From the NCBI GenBank assembly GCA_902615995.1, contig CACMRF010000006.1:1-64000 (forward strand): a DNA stretch of 64,000 nucleotides. The letters run 5' to 3'. Position 1 is the stretch's first letter; every line of letters begins with the position of its first letter. This DNA is from an uncultured SAR116 cluster alpha proteobacterium. Its GTDB lineage: Bacteria > Pseudomonadota > Alphaproteobacteria > Puniceispirillales > Marisalimonadaceae. This document shows, one piece after another, positions 49,736 to 59,671 of this stretch. The notes below the pieces were generated by a model that ran no database searches, was not told the DNA's origin, and was given only the letters and a program-made list of their open reading frames with translations. A program made the position numbers and the translations under genes.

Positions 49736-51538
49736 TTAATTATTTCCTTTAATTAAGTTTTTCGACATTCTCTTAAAATCTTTATTTAGATTTATAAGTT
49801 CTGCAAAATTACCACTATCAACAATTGTTCCATCTTTAACAAAATGTATCACATCACATTCTTTAACTGTAGTTAGCCTATGCGCAATAATTATAATTGT
49901 AATGTTTTTACTTATCTCTTTTATTGAACTCATAACATTTTGTTCATTGATATTATCAAGCGATGAAGTCGCTTCGTCTAGTATAAGAAGTTTAGGATCT
50001 CTATATAATGCTCTTGCAATACCAAGTCTTTGTTTTTGACCACCAGATAATCTTACCCCTTGTTCACCTATAAATGTATCTAACTTTTCTGGTAATTCAT
50101 TATAGATATAATCATTAATTGATGCGATTTTAGTAACATTATGAATCTTTTTTAAATCAATTTGATCTTTATTTTCTCCGATTGCAATATTAGATTTAAT
50201 ATCATCATCACTTAGAAATATCTCTTGAGGAACATAACCAATAAAACTTTGCCAAGTACTTAAATTTTTTTGATTAATCTCTAAATTATCCACGTATATT
50301 TTTCCATTACTAGGCTCAAGCAAGCCTGAAATTAAATCAATTATTGTTGATTTTCCTGCTCCAGTTTCACCTACAAATCCAACGATAGTATTTCTTTTAA
50401 TCTCAAAATTTAAGTTTTTTAAAATGATATTATCTGATTGAGGATATTTATAACAAACATTCTTAAATTCAATATTTTTATTAAAAAAAATTTTTGATTT
50501 TTCTGATATTATTTTTGATTGTTTTTTTAATTGTTTGGTTTCAAAAAACAATTGTTCTAAAATTGATTCTGAAAATTTTAGTGATATAAAATTATGATAT
50601 ATACCTTGAATACCTGGGATCAACTTATACCCAGCCAATGCAAATAATGATAATGTTGGGATTATCTCTTGAATGTTTTCATGAGTTTTTAATAATATCA
50701 AAACTAACATTAACAAACCACCAAAAGAAATTATTTCTATAAAGTATCTTGGCAGCTGTGCCAATATGTAAGCTAATGAATGAGATTTAGCATATTCATG
50801 AGCTGATTTTTTAAAAATTTTTGAATAATAATTTTCTATACCTAATAATTTGATTATTTTTATTGCTCTGAAAGTTTCAAGAAGAGTCCTAAATCTTATT
50901 TGATTGGTTTTTTTTCTAAGTATACCAAGATAAGAAAGTTTTTTTTTAAAGAAAAGATAAATTGCTAAATATAATGCTCCTAAAGTCAATCCACCTACTG
51001 CTGTAATAGTTGGATCTACAATTATTAGTAAAATTAAAATCGCAGTAACAATAAAAAATTTTGTAAATATATCAATTAAAGGCATCATGACACCACTAAC
51101 AATTTGAGTTACCTCAGATAAAATCATCTTTGTTAAGTCAGAAGAGTTTTTTTCTAGAAAAAATTCATATTTTTGTCCTAAATAAGCTTTTACTAATCTG
51201 TTAGTAATTGAATATTCTCTAAAGCGAGAATATCTTAAAAGTAAACTTGTAGTAAATGCTTTAAACATGGTTGAAAACAGAAATGTTGTAAAAACCAGAA
51301 TGCCTATAAAAAATGTAAAGTTTTCATGTTTTTTAAATTCAAAAAAATTGAATAAATAGTTAAAATAATAATTAGTTTCAATTACTGAAGGTTTTGACAC
51401 CAAAGCCATAAAAGGCATTATTGAAGCTACACCAATCATTTCAAAACCTGCCATAATTATTACTAAAATTAATAGACCAAAGGTCATTTTTTTTTCATAA
51501 TTTGATAAGAAATAAAGTATTGTTTTTATCGTTTTCAT
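49736..51538 (-). CDS. ABC transporter, fused permease/ATPase (MsbA/PglK-type exporter or flippase)
   Basis: N-terminal TM domain, GFVGETGAGKSTIIDLISGLL, LSGGQKQRLGIARALYRDPKLLILDEATSSLD. Confidence 0.95.
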   Translation of the reverse strand: MKTIKTILYFLSNYEKKMTFGLLILVIIMAGFEMIGVASIMPFMALVSKPSVIETNYYFNYLFNFFEFKKHENFTFFIGILVFTTFLFSTMFKAFTTSLLLRYSRFREYSITNRLVKAYLGQKYEFFLEKNSSDLTKMILSEVTQIVSGVMMPLIDIFTKFFIVTAILILLIIVDPTITAVGGLTLGALYLAIYLFFKKKLSYLGILRKKTNQIRFRTLLETFRAIKIIKLLGIENYYSKIFKKSAHEYAKSHSLAYILAQLPRYFIEIISFGGLLMLVLILLKTHENIQEIIPTLSLFALAGYKLIPGIQGIYHNFISLKFSESILEQLFFETKQLKKQSKIISEKSKIFFNKNIEFKNVCYKYPQSDNIILKNLNFEIKRNTIVGFVGETGAGKSTIIDLISGLLEPSNGKIYVDNLEINQKNLSTWQSFIGYVPQEIFLSDDDIKSNIAIGENKDQIDLKKIHNVTKIASINDYIYNELPEKLDTFIGEQGVRLSGGQKQRLGIARALYRDPKLLILDEATSSLDNINEQNVMSSIKEISKNITIIIIAHRLTTVKECDVIHFVKDGTIVDSGNFAELINLNKDFKRMSKNLIKGNN

Positions 51539-51562
51539 AATATTTTTTAAATTAAAATTTAG

Positions 51563-52852
51563 TTATCTAATTTTGAATACACCTTTTATTGGTTTGCATT
51601 TTAACAATACTTGCATTTTATTTTTAAATATAGCTTGATAAATTAATTCAAAAATTTCTTCATAGGCTTTAAGAATAAGATCGACATGTTTTTTGCCATG
51701 AGAAAAACTTAAATTATGAGAACCTATAAACAAAAATCCTCTCGCAAAAAATTCTTGTTGAATTAAGCTCTTTAATTCTAATTGATCAAATTTTTCACTT
51801 TCTTTTATATTTAAGAAAATCCAACTTGGATGGCCTGAAATATATAAAAATTCTTCTAAATTATGTTTAATAATCATACTTTTTAAATTATTTTCCAAAT
51901 ATTGACCTAATTTATGTAAATAGCTACAAACTTGTTTTTTTATTAATTTTTGTAAAGTTATATTTGATGCTGTTAATGATATTGTCTCTCCACCAAAAGT
52001 TGCTGAGAAGAAAATCTCTTCCATTAATCTCATGTATTTTCCTGACCCTACAATAGCAGATAAAGGATACCCATTTGCAATTCCTTTTCCAAAAGTTGAC
52101 AAATCAGGGCTTACATTAAAGTATTTTTGAGCACCACCATTAGAAAATCTAAATCCTGTAATGGTTTCATCAAATATAAGGAGTGCTTTATTTTTATGGG
52201 TTAACTCCTTAAGCTCATCTAAAAAATTGTTAACAGGATATTGCACATTCATAGGTTCTAAAATTACTGCAGCAACATTATTAGGGAATTTTTTAAATAT
52301 TTTTGAAATAGAATCTAAGTTATTAAACATAAATTTATGAGTTAATTTCTGAATAGATTTAGGAACTCCCTTATTTCTGGATGTTGATCCAATGTACCAA
52401 TCTTGCCAGCCATGATAACCACAAACAGCAATATGATCTTTTTTTGTATATGCACGAGCTAATCTAATAGACGCTGCTGTAGCGTCAGAACCATTTTTAC
52501 CAAAGCGTACTTTTTCAGCTGATGGAACCATATTAACAATTAATTGAGCAACTTTTTTTTCTAATGAGTGAGAAAGTGAAAAAATTGTACCATTATCAAT
52601 TTGCTTTTTTACTGCATTATTTATATCTTTATCAGAATAACCTAAAGTAATGGATGCCAAAGAATTTATAAAATCAATATATTTATTTCCATCTACATCC
52701 CATAAATAACAGCCTTTAGCCTTATCTGCAAATAAAGGAGAAGCGCCAAGCGGAAACTGTAAAATACTCTTTGAAAACGTTTGTGATCCAAGAGGTATTA
52801 ATTTCTCAGCTTGTCTATATAATATTTCTGATTTTTTATATCTATCTGTCAA
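51563..52852 (-). CDS. Class III aminotransferase (glutamate-1-semialdehyde aminomutase-like)
   Basis: GSQTFSKS, FGKNGSDATAASIRLARAYT, LLIFDETITGFRF, STFGKGIANGYPLSAIVG. Confidence 0.94.
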   Translation of the reverse strand: MTDRYKKSEILYRQAEKLIPLGSQTFSKSILQFPLGASPLFADKAKGCYLWDVDGNKYIDFINSLASITLGYSDKDINNAVKKQIDNGTIFSLSHSLEKKVAQLIVNMVPSAEKVRFGKNGSDATAASIRLARAYTKKDHIAVCGYHGWQDWYIGSTSRNKGVPKSIQKLTHKFMFNNLDSISKIFKKFPNNVAAVILEPMNVQYPVNNFLDELKELTHKNKALLIFDETITGFRFSNGGAQKYFNVSPDLSTFGKGIANGYPLSAIVGSGKYMRLMEEIFFSATFGGETISLTASNITLQKLIKKQVCSYLHKLGQYLENNLKSMIIKHNLEEFLYISGHPSWIFLNIKESEKFDQLELKSLIQQEFFARGFLFIGSHNLSFSHGKKHVDLILKAYEEIFELIYQAIFKNKMQVLLKCKPIKGVFKIR

Positions 52853-53517
52853 CTATCTGCCCTTTCAGCGTATCCATTTAAAATAGATTTATTTAAAATC
52901 CAAGTAGCTATTCTTTGATTTTGATCTCTATGAAAGCAAGAACTTTTATGAGAATAACTTTTTTTTTCTACTAAAGAGTATGAGGGATTTCCAAGAAATA
53001 ATTTACTATAATCAGCTTTATAAGAATGTATTTGATCCATATCTAAATATTTGTTTCTAAATGGATATATTGGATCAAAATCTGTAATCACTAAAAATCC
53101 ATTCTCCTTAAGAACTCTATCAGCTTCTGAAACAGCTTTCATTAATAGAGATCTATCAATTAAATACATACAAAATCCAAACCAAACAACATCAAATTTT
53201 TGATTTTCAAAATCCAAGTCATTAGCGATACCAAAATTTAAATTTATTTTGGGAAACATTTTTTTCCCTTCTAAGATTGCAATGTTTGATGGATCAATTC
53301 CAAAACAATTTCCTTCAGTCTTTAAGAAAATTTCATTAAGATTTCTGCCATTAGAACAACCAATTTCAAGAATAAAATCTCCTTTTTTTAGTATATTTAT
53401 TATCATGTTTATTGGAATATTATACACTCCTTTTAAATTTTTATTTAATATCAATTTATTTCGTAAAAACCACTCATCAGCTTCTTTTTCTATAAAGTTT
53501 TCTGTTTGATTTGGCAT
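52849..53517 (-). CDS. Class I SAM-dependent methyltransferase
   Basis: ILEIGCSNGRNLNEIF, VVWFGFCMYLIDRS, DRVLKENGFLVITDFDP. Confidence 0.9.
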   Translation of the reverse strand: MPNQTENFIEKEADEWFLRNKLILNKNLKGVYNIPINMIINILKKGDFILEIGCSNGRNLNEIFLKTEGNCFGIDPSNIAILEGKKMFPKINLNFGIANDLDFENQKFDVVWFGFCMYLIDRSLLMKAVSEADRVLKENGFLVITDFDPIYPFRNKYLDMDQIHSYKADYSKLFLGNPSYSLVEKKSYSHKSSCFHRDQNQRIATWILNKSILNGYAERADS

Positions 53518-53529
53518 GTTTGCTCCTGA

Positions 53530-54264
53530 TTAGACCTTAAAACTGTTTCTATAATGCATTGAATTTAAATTACTTAATTCAGCATTTTTGTTTAAAAATT
53601 TAAATATATCACTTGTTTTAAAATTTGCATTCGTTGGATAGAGCTCAGATATAATTGTCTTTATTAGTTCAAAGTCTTCTTTGAAATCCAAAGTGAGTCT
53701 TATTTTTGACCAATCTTTAGAATTAGAAATATTCTGTAATTTAAATGTTTGTTTATTTTTGTAGATATAAGATGTTACATGCTCTCTATCATAAGGTGTT
53801 TTAGCGTTTTCATTTACTACCTCTAGTATTTTTGAATTTATAACTTCAACATCAAAGCCATCTGGCCATGATGGTTGTATAGTATTACTTGTATAATCAA
53901 AATTTGAATTAAGATGTTTTAAAATGACTTTATCTATAATTTTTGGGTCAATTAGTGGGCAATCTCCAGTCAATCTGATTATGTTTTCACTTGGTCCAAA
54001 TTGTTTATATGTGTTATAGAATCTAGAAAGAACGTCATTTAAACTTCCTCTATAAAAATCAATATTATTTTTAAGACATAATTTACAAAGATCATCGTCT
54101 GACTTTTCTATACTTGTCGCAATTATAACTTTATTAATTAACTTAGACTTTAACACTCTTTCTAATTGATAAAGAATAATTGGCTTACCTAAAACTTTTT
54201 TCAAAACTTTTCCAGGTAATCTAGAGGAAGACAGTCTTGCTTGAATTATAGCTAAATTTTTCAT
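53530..54264 (-). CDS. Cytidylyltransferase, SpsF/PseF-like
   Basis: LAIIQARLSSSRLPGKVLKKVLGKPIILYQLERV, RLTGDCPLIDP. Confidence 0.92.
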   Translation of the reverse strand: MKNLAIIQARLSSSRLPGKVLKKVLGKPIILYQLERVLKSKLINKVIIATSIEKSDDDLCKLCLKNNIDFYRGSLNDVLSRFYNTYKQFGPSENIIRLTGDCPLIDPKIIDKVILKHLNSNFDYTSNTIQPSWPDGFDVEVINSKILEVVNENAKTPYDREHVTSYIYKNKQTFKLQNISNSKDWSKIRLTLDFKEDFELIKTIISELYPTNANFKTSDIFKFLNKNAELSNLNSMHYRNSFKV

Positions 54265-54272
54265 AAAATTGT

Positions 54273-55157
54273 TTAACTAAGTAAATGATATATATTTTCA
54301 AAATTTTTGGAATTGAATGCACATGATTCAATTTCAGATTTAGTTAATAATTTTTTTGTGGAATTTGCAATATTAATTAATTGACTTAATTGATCGCTAG
54401 ATTGTATACCACAAATGACAACATCCACCTCATCTATTTGATTTATAAAATTTAGACAAGTCTCTAAAGGACTAATATTTTTATTTTTAATTAAATTGTT
54501 AAATTGTATTAAAGAGGGTTTTAAATCAATTAATCTGTCTGGAATTTCATTAATATCCATTAACAATGCTCCTTGAAGAAAAGTAGATCTAGAATGTATT
54601 TCGATACCTTTAGATTTAAGTTTTCTTAAGTACCCATAACTAATAAATCTTTGATCAATTAATGATATAGGTAATTGTACAATATCTATAGTAAATTTTT
54701 TAAGTATTCCATTTAATTGACGTTTATTATAAACTGAAACCCCTATTTTTTCTATGAATTTTTTTTTTTTTAAATTTAGTAATTCATCCCAAATGATCTC
54801 GCCTTTCTCGTCTAACAAATCGTTTGGATTATGTACTAAACATCCATATAATTTTTTTATATTCAATTTTTCACAAGAATTATAAAAAGAATCTATAACA
54901 TATTTAGATATTATTTTTTTTTGTATGTTCGAAAAAAAAGGTGTTTTAGTAACTATTTTAAATTCATTATTATTTTTTAAAAAACTTCCAATATTTTTTT
55001 CAGACTTTCCATAAAGAGACCCTGTATCTAATAACTTAATATTTTTTTGATAAGCCATATCCAAAATAGATTTAATTTCTGATAGAGTAGGCATTCCATT
55101 TTTATTTGACACTCCATAATTCATTCCAAATTGAACTGTACCTATTCCAATTTTCAA
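54273..55157 (-). CDS. Aldo/keto reductase family protein
   Basis: GTVQFGMNYGVSNKNG, LLDTGSLYGKSEKNIG, GVSVYNKRQL, VVICGIQSSDQL. Confidence 0.92.
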   Translation of the reverse strand: MKIGIGTVQFGMNYGVSNKNGMPTLSEIKSILDMAYQKNIKLLDTGSLYGKSEKNIGSFLKNNNEFKIVTKTPFFSNIQKKIISKYVIDSFYNSCEKLNIKKLYGCLVHNPNDLLDEKGEIIWDELLNLKKKKFIEKIGVSVYNKRQLNGILKKFTIDIVQLPISLIDQRFISYGYLRKLKSKGIEIHSRSTFLQGALLMDINEIPDRLIDLKPSLIQFNNLIKNKNISPLETCLNFINQIDEVDVVICGIQSSDQLSQLINIANSTKKLLTKSEIESCAFNSKNFENIYHLLS

Positions 55158-56311
55158 ACTACATGCTCTCTCAAAGTATCGATTATATAGTCTTGTTCAT
55201 TACTACTCAAGGAGGGGTGTAAGGGTAAAGTAATAGCTTCTTTGTAATACTTTTCCGCTTCTATACAGTAATTTTTTTTAAAATTTAATTTTTGATAATA
55301 TGGATGTAAATAAATTGGGATGTAATGAACATTAACACCAATTTTTTTTGATCTCAGAGTTTCAAATAATTCTCTTTTAGTTATTTTTGTTTTATAATCT
55401 TTTATTCTTACTACAAACAAATGCCAACTAGATTTAATATCTTTATTTATTTTTGGAAGTTGCAAATGCAAACCAGTTAAATTTTCAATGTATTTTTTAG
55501 CTAAATTCTCTCTTACACGAACAAAATCACAGAGAGAATCAATTTGACTTTTTCCAAGCGCAGCTTGTAAATCGTTCATTCTGTAGTTTAAACCTAAAGT
55601 TTTTTGTTCATAATACCAAGGTTCAGGATTTCTCTTTTTTAAAAAATCTACATTTCGAGTTACTCCATGAGTCCTTAGCAGTTTGACTTTTTCATTAATC
55701 TCATCATTATTTGTTAGTACCATACCTCCTTCAGCAGAAGTAATAATCTTAACTGGATGAAAACTAAACACTGAAATATCAGAAAATTTTGAAGATCCAA
55801 CTGGATAATTTTTGTAAAACCCTCCTATCGCGTGAGAAGCATCTTCAATGACTTTAATTTTGTTCTCATTACAGATATAATAAATCTCTTCCATATCACA
55901 ACTTGCACCAGCAAAATGGACTGGAATAAAAACTTTTGGTAAAATATTATTTTTTTTGGCTTTAAAAATTTTTTCTTTAAGAGCCTTTATTGATACATTC
56001 CAAGTTTCTGGATCAATGTCTACAAAATCCACTTCAGCATCACATAATCTCAAACAATTTGCAGAAGCTACAAAAGAGTTTGGTGAAGTCCATCCAAAAT
56101 CGCCCTTTTTAATTCCTAGAGCAATACAAGATATATGCAATGCTGCAGTTGCACTAGATACAGCGCTTGCAAACTTAACATTACAAATAGATTTAATCTT
56201 GTTCTCAAACAGTTCAACTTGGGGACCTTGAGTTAAAAAATCAGATTTTAAAACTTCTACTACTTCCTCAATATCATTTTGTGATATAATTTGTTTTCCG
56301 TAAGGTATCAT
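55154..56311 (-). CDS. pseC: UDP-4-amino-4,6-dideoxy-N-acetyl-altrosamine transaminase-like (PseC)
   Basis: IPYGKQIISQNDIEEVVEVLKSDFLTQGPQVELFE, SVFSFHPVKIITSAEGGMV; downstream of PseB-like gene. Confidence 0.93.
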   Translation of the reverse strand: MIPYGKQIISQNDIEEVVEVLKSDFLTQGPQVELFENKIKSICNVKFASAVSSATAALHISCIALGIKKGDFGWTSPNSFVASANCLRLCDAEVDFVDIDPETWNVSIKALKEKIFKAKKNNILPKVFIPVHFAGASCDMEEIYYICNENKIKVIEDASHAIGGFYKNYPVGSSKFSDISVFSFHPVKIITSAEGGMVLTNNDEINEKVKLLRTHGVTRNVDFLKKRNPEPWYYEQKTLGLNYRMNDLQAALGKSQIDSLCDFVRVRENLAKKYIENLTGLHLQLPKINKDIKSSWHLFVVRIKDYKTKITKRELFETLRSKKIGVNVHYIPIYLHPYYQKLNFKKNYCIEAEKYYKEAITLPLHPSLSSNEQDYIIDTLREHVV

Positions 56312-56319
56312 CTCAATTC

Positions 56320-57318
56320 TTATATATCTACAAAAGTGTTCTTGTTATCATTTATCCATAATTTTAAATCTTTAGAATCCATCCATTCAGAGTTATTATT
56401 ACTTGAGTACTCAAAATTATCTTTTACTTTTTGTCCACCTATCTTTTTAAATGTTTCATTCCATTCTGGAACACTTGGATAAATAACATAAAAATCATCA
56501 AACTCATAAGTATAAGGAGCATCTTCAAAAGTAATCATTTTTTCATGTAGTTTCTCTCCGGGCCTTAAACCAACTATATTAATTTTTGGATTAGAACATA
56601 CTGCTTTTACAATATCAATTATATTTATAGAGGGTATTTTTTTAACAAAAATTTCACCTCCACTCATTTGATTAAAAGCATCATTAACAAAAACGCATGC
56701 CTGCTTCAAATTTATCATAAATCTTGTCATTCTATCATCGGTTACAGGAAAATTTAAATCTTTTATCCTAAGGAAATATGGGATTACAGATCCACGAGAG
56801 CCCATTACATTTCCATAGCGAACAACTGAAAATTTTGTAGATTTTGAACCAACATAAAAATTTCCTGATACAAATAGTTTATCAGAAGCTAGTTTTGTAG
56901 CTCCATACAAATTAGCAGGAGAACACGCTTTATCCGTCGATAGCGCAACTACGTTTTTGACCTCTCTATCAATACAACAATCAATAACATTCATTGCTCC
57001 AATAATATTAGTTTTGACACATTCAAAAGGATTATATTCGGCTGAAGAAACAATTTTTAACGCAGCTGCATGTATCACGTAGTCAACGTCATTTAAAGCT
57101 CTGTAAAGCCTATCTTTATCTCTTACATCACCAATAAAAAATCTCAATCTTTTATCATGATTAAACTTTTCTTGCATTTTCCATTGTTTCATTTCATCTC
57201 GTGAATATATGATAATTTTGCTCAAAGATGTATTTTCAAGCGCTTCTTTAATATAAAAATGCCCAAAGGATCCTGTTCCACCTGTAATTAATAATGTTTT
57301 ACCATCAAACATTTTCAT
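56320..57318 (-). CDS. pseB: UDP-N-acetylglucosamine 4,6-dehydratase (inverting)-like (PseB)
   Basis: LLITGGTGSFGHFYIKEAL, YSRDEMKQWKMQEKF, ALSTDKACSPANLYGATKLASDKLF, RYGNVMGSRGSVIPYF, GLRPGEKLHEKMI. Confidence 0.95.
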   Translation of the reverse strand: MKMFDGKTLLITGGTGSFGHFYIKEALENTSLSKIIIYSRDEMKQWKMQEKFNHDKRLRFFIGDVRDKDRLYRALNDVDYVIHAAALKIVSSAEYNPFECVKTNIIGAMNVIDCCIDREVKNVVALSTDKACSPANLYGATKLASDKLFVSGNFYVGSKSTKFSVVRYGNVMGSRGSVIPYFLRIKDLNFPVTDDRMTRFMINLKQACVFVNDAFNQMSGGEIFVKKIPSINIIDIVKAVCSNPKINIVGLRPGEKLHEKMITFEDAPYTYEFDDFYVIYPSVPEWNETFKKIGGQKVKDNFEYSSNNNSEWMDSKDLKLWINDNKNTFVDI

Positions 57319-57339
57319 GAAAAATCTCCAAATTAATTT

Positions 57340-58632
57340 TTAAAGTGACCATATTTTAAAATCTTTATTTTCAATATTAAATTTAGAAAAGGTTGATTTA
57401 AAATCAAAAACAAGCCCACCTTTTTTTATTTTATTTAAAATGTTTAATGATTTTTGTAAATAAAATTCATGTGGTACCGAAAAAATTATAGAGTCATATT
57501 TTTTTTCAAGTTTTGTCCAAGGTATCAAATTAATATTATAATTATGTAAAGCTTCTTCTAAGTCTGCATGAGGATCATGGATCGACAAATTAAATTTTTT
57601 TTTCATAAGATTACGAATTACATCTAATATTTTTGAATTTCTTAGATCATTACAGTTTTCTTTAAACGTAATCCCTAAAATAAGAATTTTCGAATTTGAT
57701 GGTTTAATATTTTTGAACTTAAACTCTTTTAAAATCTGATCTAACACATAGTTAGACATGTTATCATTTAATTTTCTACCAGCTAATATTACTTCAGGAT
57801 CATAGCCAATTGACTTGGCTTTGTGAGTAAGATAGTAAGGATCAACTCCGATACAGTGCCCACCAACTAATCCTGGAAAAAAATTTAAGAAATTCCACTT
57901 CGTTGATGCAGCTTTTAGGACTTCATGAGTTGGAATATTTAATTTATTAAATAGTATTGACAATTCATTCATCAAAGCGATATTTAAATCCCTTTGAGTA
58001 TTTTCGATTACTTTTGCCGCTTCAGCAACTTTAATTGAAGAGGCTTTATAAATACCAGCATCAATAATTTTTTTATATAATTTTTCTAAAAAAATTAAAT
58101 TTTCTTCATTATCCGCAGAAACAACTTTAACAATTGATTTTAAATCATGGTCTTTATCTCCAGGATTTATTCTTTCAGGAGAATATCCAACAAAAAAATC
58201 TTTTTTCCACTTGAAACCAGATTTTTTTTCCAAAATAGGTATGCATATTTCTTCTGTTGCACCTGGATAAACAGTTGATTCAAAAACAACTATGCTATTT
58301 TTCTTAATATTTTTTCCAATTGATTCACATGCATTTTTTAATAAAGATAAATCAGGTTTATTGTTTTTATCTATTGGAGTGGGAACTGTGACAATTACAA
58401 CATCACAGTTTTTAATTTCATCGAATTCACATGAAAATTTCAGCATTGAAGAATTCAAAAATTCATCAGCTCCGATTTGATTAGTTGGATCATCAAAATT
58501 CTTTAATTTTTTTATTTTTTTATTGTCATTATCTATTCCAGTAGTATTGAATTTTGAGCCAAAAGCTATTGCTAAAGGTAACCCAACATAACCAAGCCCA
58601 ATAACGGATATTTTACAATCTTTAATTTTCAA
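57340..58632 (-). CDS. Nucleotide-sugar dehydrogenase (UDP-GlcNAc/UDP-Glc dehydrogenase family, TviB/WbpA-like)
   Basis: ISVIGLGYVGLPLAIAFG, ESTVYPGATEEICIPILE, GYSPERINPGDKDH, GGHCIGVDPYYLTHKA. Confidence 0.96.
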   Translation of the reverse strand: MKIKDCKISVIGLGYVGLPLAIAFGSKFNTTGIDNDNKKIKKLKNFDDPTNQIGADEFLNSSMLKFSCEFDEIKNCDVVIVTVPTPIDKNNKPDLSLLKNACESIGKNIKKNSIVVFESTVYPGATEEICIPILEKKSGFKWKKDFFVGYSPERINPGDKDHDLKSIVKVVSADNEENLIFLEKLYKKIIDAGIYKASSIKVAEAAKVIENTQRDLNIALMNELSILFNKLNIPTHEVLKAASTKWNFLNFFPGLVGGHCIGVDPYYLTHKAKSIGYDPEVILAGRKLNDNMSNYVLDQILKEFKFKNIKPSNSKILILGITFKENCNDLRNSKILDVIRNLMKKKFNLSIHDPHADLEEALHNYNINLIPWTKLEKKYDSIIFSVPHEFYLQKSLNILNKIKKGGLVFDFKSTFSKFNIENKDFKIWSL

Positions 58633-58636
58633 AATG

Positions 58637-59671
58637 CTATTTTAATAAATCCAGTTTATAAAATTGTTTATACCAACTTATAAACTCTTTAACACCTTTT
58701 TTTACGTTTGTTTTAGGGTACTGTTTTGTAATACTTTTTAATAAAGAAATATTTGATTCTGTTCGCTTTACATCTCCGACTTGCATTCCCATTAATTTTT
58801 TATTTGCTTTCATTCCCAGTTCTTTTTCAATAATTTCAATAAATTGCATCAAATTTACTGGTTGCGAGTTACCTATATTAATGACTCTCCAGGGCGCAAC
58901 ACGCGATAAACTATCATTTAAAAAAGTATTATTTTTTTCTGAGTTCTTAGCTTTTGGTATTTTATTTATTAAAATTTTTATAGAATTAACTAAATCATCT
59001 ACATATGTAAAATCCCTCTCCATATTTCCATTATTGAAAACTTGAATTTCTTTCTTTTCTAAAATTGATTTTGTAAATTTAAATAAAGCCATGTCGGGCC
59101 TTCCCCATGGTCCATAAACAGTAAAAAATCTGAATATAGTTGTCGGAATATTAAATGTATATGAATATGAGTGAGACAAAGCCTCTGTCGATTTTTTAGT
59201 AGCTGCATAAATTGATATTGGATGATCTGTTTTATCATTTTCGATAAATGGTAATTTTTCATTTGCCCCATACACTGAAGAAGTAGAAGCCATTAGAAAA
59301 TGTTTAACTTCAAACTTTTTTAGAGCTTCTAGCAAATTAAATGTCCCAATTATATTAGATTGTATATATGATGATGGATTTTCGATAGAATATCTTACAC
59401 CAGCTTGTGCAGCCAAATGCACTACAAAATTTGGTTTGTACTTGTTAAATAAATTGATTACTTTGGATAAATCTTCGAGCATAAAGTTATAAGAAAAAAA
59501 ATTTTTATTTTTTTTTAAAATTTTTTCTCTTTCTTTTTTTAGATTTACATCATAATAATTAGTCATACCATCTACACCGATAACAGTATAATGTGAATCT
59601 AAGAGCAACTTTGCTAAATGGAAACCTATAAAACCAGATGTGCCTGTGATTAAAATTATTTTTTCATTCAT
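58637..59671 (-). CDS. NAD-dependent epimerase (UDP-glucuronate 4-epimerase-like)
   Basis: ILITGTSGFIGFHLAKLLL, GVDGMTNYYDVNLKKER, HLAAQAGVRYSIENP, FTVYGPWGRPDMA. Confidence 0.94.
   Translation of the reverse strand: MNEKIILITGTSGFIGFHLAKLLLDSHYTVIGVDGMTNYYDVNLKKEREKILKKNKNFFSYNFMLEDLSKVINLFNKYKPNFVVHLAAQAGVRYSIENPSSYIQSNIIGTFNLLEALKKFEVKHFLMASTSSVYGANEKLPFIENDKTDHPISIYAATKKSTEALSHSYSYTFNIPTTIFRFFTVYGPWGRPDMALFKFTKSILEKKEIQVFNNGNMERDFTYVDDLVNSIKILINKIPKAKNSEKNNTFLNDSLSRVAPWRVINIGNSQPVNLMQFIEIIEKELGMKANKKLMGMQVGDVKRTESNISLLKSITKQYPKTNVKKGVKEFISWYKQFYKLDLLK

Noticed and set aside
43301-53517. Phosphonate biosynthesis cluster (NTP transferase, PEP-synthase-like protein, class III aminotransferase)
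   Set aside because: No PEP mutase or phosphonopyruvate decarboxylase found; the GATase and APS-kinase-like neighbours fit the phosphoramidate scheme better.
59059-59271. Minus-strand 70-aa ORF
   Set aside because: Out-of-frame within the epimerase gene; composition typical of a shifted frame.
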